Shown here piece after piece: positions 5,722 to 6,971 of a stretch of DNA of 6,971 nucleotides; positions within the stretch are counted from its first letter, which is position 1; each line of letters starts with the position of its first letter. This DNA comes from Holosporales bacterium (GTDB lineage Bacteria; Pseudomonadota; Alphaproteobacteria; BNTO01): assembly GCA_031290075.1 (NCBI GenBank), contig JAITOG010000037.1, positions 1-6,971 of the forward strand, given 5' to 3'. The position numbers and the translations under genes are program-made. Under the pieces are notes generated by a model. It was not told the origin of the DNA. It worked only from the letters and a program-made list of their open reading frames with translations, and searched no databases.

Positions 5722-5815
5722 TATACTGGCGCCCACAAAGAATGCGGATTTTAATTACTGCCAATCCTTGAAACCCAAGAAGTTTGAATCCGCAATTTTT
5801 TGGGGTTTGGGTATA
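5722..5815 (-). repeat. MITE-like hairpin element, family M, copy 2
   Basis: Read on the minus strand, this 94-base unit runs from TATACCCAAACCCC to GCGCCAGTATA and is nearly identical to M copy 1 (178-269). The ends form imperfect terminal inverted repeats that include GCGGATT and AATCCGC, and the centre holds a smaller inverted repeat (TTGAAAC/GTTTGAA). TA-rich bases flank both ends as in copy 1, but no certain target-site duplication can be defined. It lies in the gap between divergent metG and the ankyrin gene, about 105 bases upstream of metG. Confidence 0.88.
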
Positions 5816-5829
5816 ATAATGATCCGGGA

Positions 5830-5946
5830 CTAAGCAGTTAGAAACTTGCTCATTGCTTTAACTGCAAAATTGAATATTTCAGCATTTGATTTTTTATTTA
5901 AACGTTCAAGGTTTACTAGGAGGTCTATACACTTTATACTTGAGAA
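5830..5946 (-). other. Orphan reading-frame fragment in the metG-ankyrin gap
   Basis: The 434-base gap 5618-6051 holds M copy 2, this fragment and the ankyrin promoter. On the minus strand 5946-5830 is open for 38 codons and ends in TAG. Its peptide contains IDLLVNLERLNKKSNAEIF and NFAVKAMSKFLTA, which read like normal helical protein, but a TAG stop precedes it and no start or ribosome site is evident. It may be the leftover end of a lost gene or chance. I do not recognise a family. Confidence 0.25.
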
Positions 5947-5988
5947 CTAAAAGATCCTGAAATTGTGTTGACAAAAATAAAATAAAAC

Positions 5989-6017
5989 TTGAAATGTAAA
6001 AGGAACATTATTATAAT
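5989..6017 (+). promoter_or_regulatory. Sigma70-like promoter of the ankyrin gene
   Basis: TTGAAA (5989-5994) and a perfect TATAAT (6012-6017) are separated by the optimal 17 bases. Transcription would start near 6024, giving a leader of about 28 bases. This is the best promoter in the window and suggests substantial expression. Confidence 0.75.
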
Positions 6018-6035
6018 CACTGTTGCAATTATTTT

Positions 6036-6044
6036 AAAGGAGGT
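6036..6044 (+). promoter_or_regulatory. Strong Shine-Dalgarno site of the ankyrin gene
   Basis: AAAGGAGGT lies 7 bases before the ATG at 6052 and is close to the full anti-Shine-Dalgarno complement. No other gene in the window has a comparable site. It fixes the start codon and predicts efficient translation. Confidence 0.85.
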
Positions 6045-6051
6045 AAAGGCA

Positions 6052-6971
6052 ATGAAAGGATTTTATAAAACTGCAGTGGCGCTTGTTGTTGGAGTGGGCA
6101 TCTTCACCTACGAATCAGCTAATACTATGACGGAAATGACGGAAGAAATGATGAAAGAAGAGGGATATAAGCTACTTCATACATTAGTTGCTTTAAATGA
6201 TGATGCGAAAGTTAGAGAATTACTTATGGATAACCCAAATATTATAGAGACTAAAACTACTAAATCTGGAATGACCCCACTTCATGTAGCAGCTTATACA
6301 AATGCTGGAGACGTTTTTTGGCTTTTACTTAATTGGGGCGCAAATATATATGCTACAGATGAAGATGGAAATACCCCACTTCATTTAGCAGCTTCTTTGG
6401 GAAATGAAAATATATTTTTTACATTACTTACTGAATTTGTTAATGCGAAAGCAAATATAAATGTTGGAAATAAGAATGGAGAGACACCACTTCATTTAGC
6501 AATTCTTAAAGAGCACACACTCATTATTGCAGAATTAATTGCAGCGGGAGCAAATATATATATTAAAAATAAAAATGGAGATTCCCCATTTCGTTTAGCA
6601 GATTTGAAAAAGAATATTAAAATTATTACAGAATTAGCTAGTGTTACAAATGGAAATACCCCACTTCATATAGCAGTTTGGGAAAATAATATAGAAGCTG
6701 TTAAAGAATTAATTGAAGCGGAAGCATATACAGATATTAAAAATAATGATGGAAATACCCCACTTCATATAGCAGTTTGGGAAAATAATATAGAAGCTGT
6801 TACAGAATTAATTGAAGCGGGAGCATGTACAGATATTAAAAATAATGATGGGAATACCCCACTTCATATAGCAGTTTGGGAAAATAATATAGAAGCTGTT
6901 ACAGAATTACTTAAAGCGAAAGCAAGTATAGATATTACAAATGAAGAAGAAAATACCCCACTTCATTGGGC
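6052..6971 (+). CDS. Secreted ankyrin-repeat protein (3' truncated by window end)
   Basis: 306 codons are visible and no stop is reached. The N-terminus MKGFYKTAVALVVGVGIFTY is a signal-peptide-like segment: basic start and hydrophobic core, with possible cleavage near residue 23 after ESA. A linker rich in Met and Glu follows (24-38). From about residue 40 the protein is a chain of ankyrin repeats with the hallmark TPLHxA: a degenerate first unit (40-71), then units beginning near 72, 105, 142, 175, 200, 233, 266 and 299. The unit at 105 has about five extra residues and the one at 175 (DSPFRLADL) is short by about eight. Ankyrin repeats bind proteins. In intracellular bacteria such proteins are often host-directed, but the target and the export route past the inner membrane are unknown. 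It has its own strong promoter and ribosome site, divergent from metG. Confidence 0.92.
   Translation, partial: MKGFYKTAVALVVGVGIFTYESANTMTEMTEEMMKEEGYKLLHTLVALNDDAKVRELLMDNPNIIETKTTKSGMTPLHVAAYTNAGDVFWLLLNWGANIYATDEDGNTPLHLAASLGNENIFFTLLTEFVNAKANINVGNKNGETPLHLAILKEHTLIIAELIAAGANIYIKNKNGDSPFRLADLKKNIKIITELASVTNGNTPLHIAVWENNIEAVKELIEAEAYTDIKNNDGNTPLHIAVWENNIEAVTELIEAGACTDIKNNDGNTPLHIAVWENNIEAVTELLKAKASIDITNEEENTPLHW
6651..6947 (+). repeat. Three near-identical tandem 99-bp ankyrin units
   Basis: Units 6651-6749, 6750-6848 and 6849-6947 are each 99 bases (33 codons). The first two differ at three bases. The third matches for about its first 65 bases and then diverges. A fourth unit begins at 6948 and runs off the window. 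Such near-identity at the DNA level, unlike the older repeats upstream in the same gene, indicates recent tandem duplication and likely length variation between strains. Confidence 0.95.

Noticed and set aside
5918..5942. AGGAGGT at 5918 as a ribosome site for a small upstream gene
   Set aside because: The only nearby start is TTG at 5940, 15 bases away, giving just six codons before TGA.
5968..5973. Perfect TTGACA as a -35 box for the ankyrin gene
   Set aside because: No acceptable -10 lies 16-19 bases downstream (GAAATG at 17). TTGAAA at 5989 with TATAAT at exactly 17 bases is far better.
6651..6947. Tandem repeats as a CRISPR array
   Set aside because: Units are directly adjacent 99-base coding repeats with no spacers and encode ankyrin motifs.

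Overview
The window is AT-rich and looks like a piece of the chromosome of a host-associated alphaproteobacterium, most likely an intracellular lineage such as Holosporales/Paracaedibacter-like or Rickettsiales. That placement is inference. It rests on an alphaproteobacterial-type MetG (HLGN and KFSTS signatures, C-terminal domain missing), a tsaB-rimI neighbour pair, a secreted ankyrin-repeat protein, the tail of an Rpn/PD-(D/E)XK-type protein, and several short palindromic repeats like those known from Rickettsia genomes.

Layout. Positions 2-85 hold the last codons of an Rpn-family-like gene, followed by a small terminator. Positions 134-361 are a palindromic element (family P, copy A) with a second, unrelated hairpin element (family M, copy 1) inside it. 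On the minus strand are tilS (2016-1015) and, 57 bases downstream, an unrecognised gene for a putatively exported 194-residue protein (957-373). Positions 2017-2167 form a divergent control region. On the plus strand come tRNA-Leu(GAG) at 2168-2252, a decayed M copy directly after its CCA, tsaB (2367-3248) and rimI (3382-3891). metG runs the other way (5617-3863) and overlaps the end of rimI by 29 bases. The 434-base gap between metG and the last gene contains a third M copy, an orphan reading-frame fragment and a good sigma70-like promoter. The window ends inside a secreted ankyrin-repeat gene (6052 onward) whose last repeats are near-identical 99-base units.

Functions. Most of the housekeeping genes act on tRNA: TilS makes lysidine in tRNA-Ile, TsaB is part of the t6A machinery, MetG charges tRNA-Met, and a tRNA-Leu gene lies among them. 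RimI acetylates a ribosomal protein or related N-termini and often neighbours tsaB. The ankyrin protein, and perhaps the 194-residue protein, are candidates for export and host interaction.

The most interesting content is the repeats. Family P has a conserved core of about 55-60 bases between long pairing arms. One copy (2736-2879, 144 bases, 48 codons) sits in frame inside tsaB and explains why this TsaB is longer than usual. Another copy (3222-3367) supplies the last residues and the stop codon of the same gene. A third (134-361) was itself invaded by an M element. This resembles the Rickettsia palindromic elements that insert into proteins, but the sequences here appear to form their own family, in which the core is better conserved than the arms.
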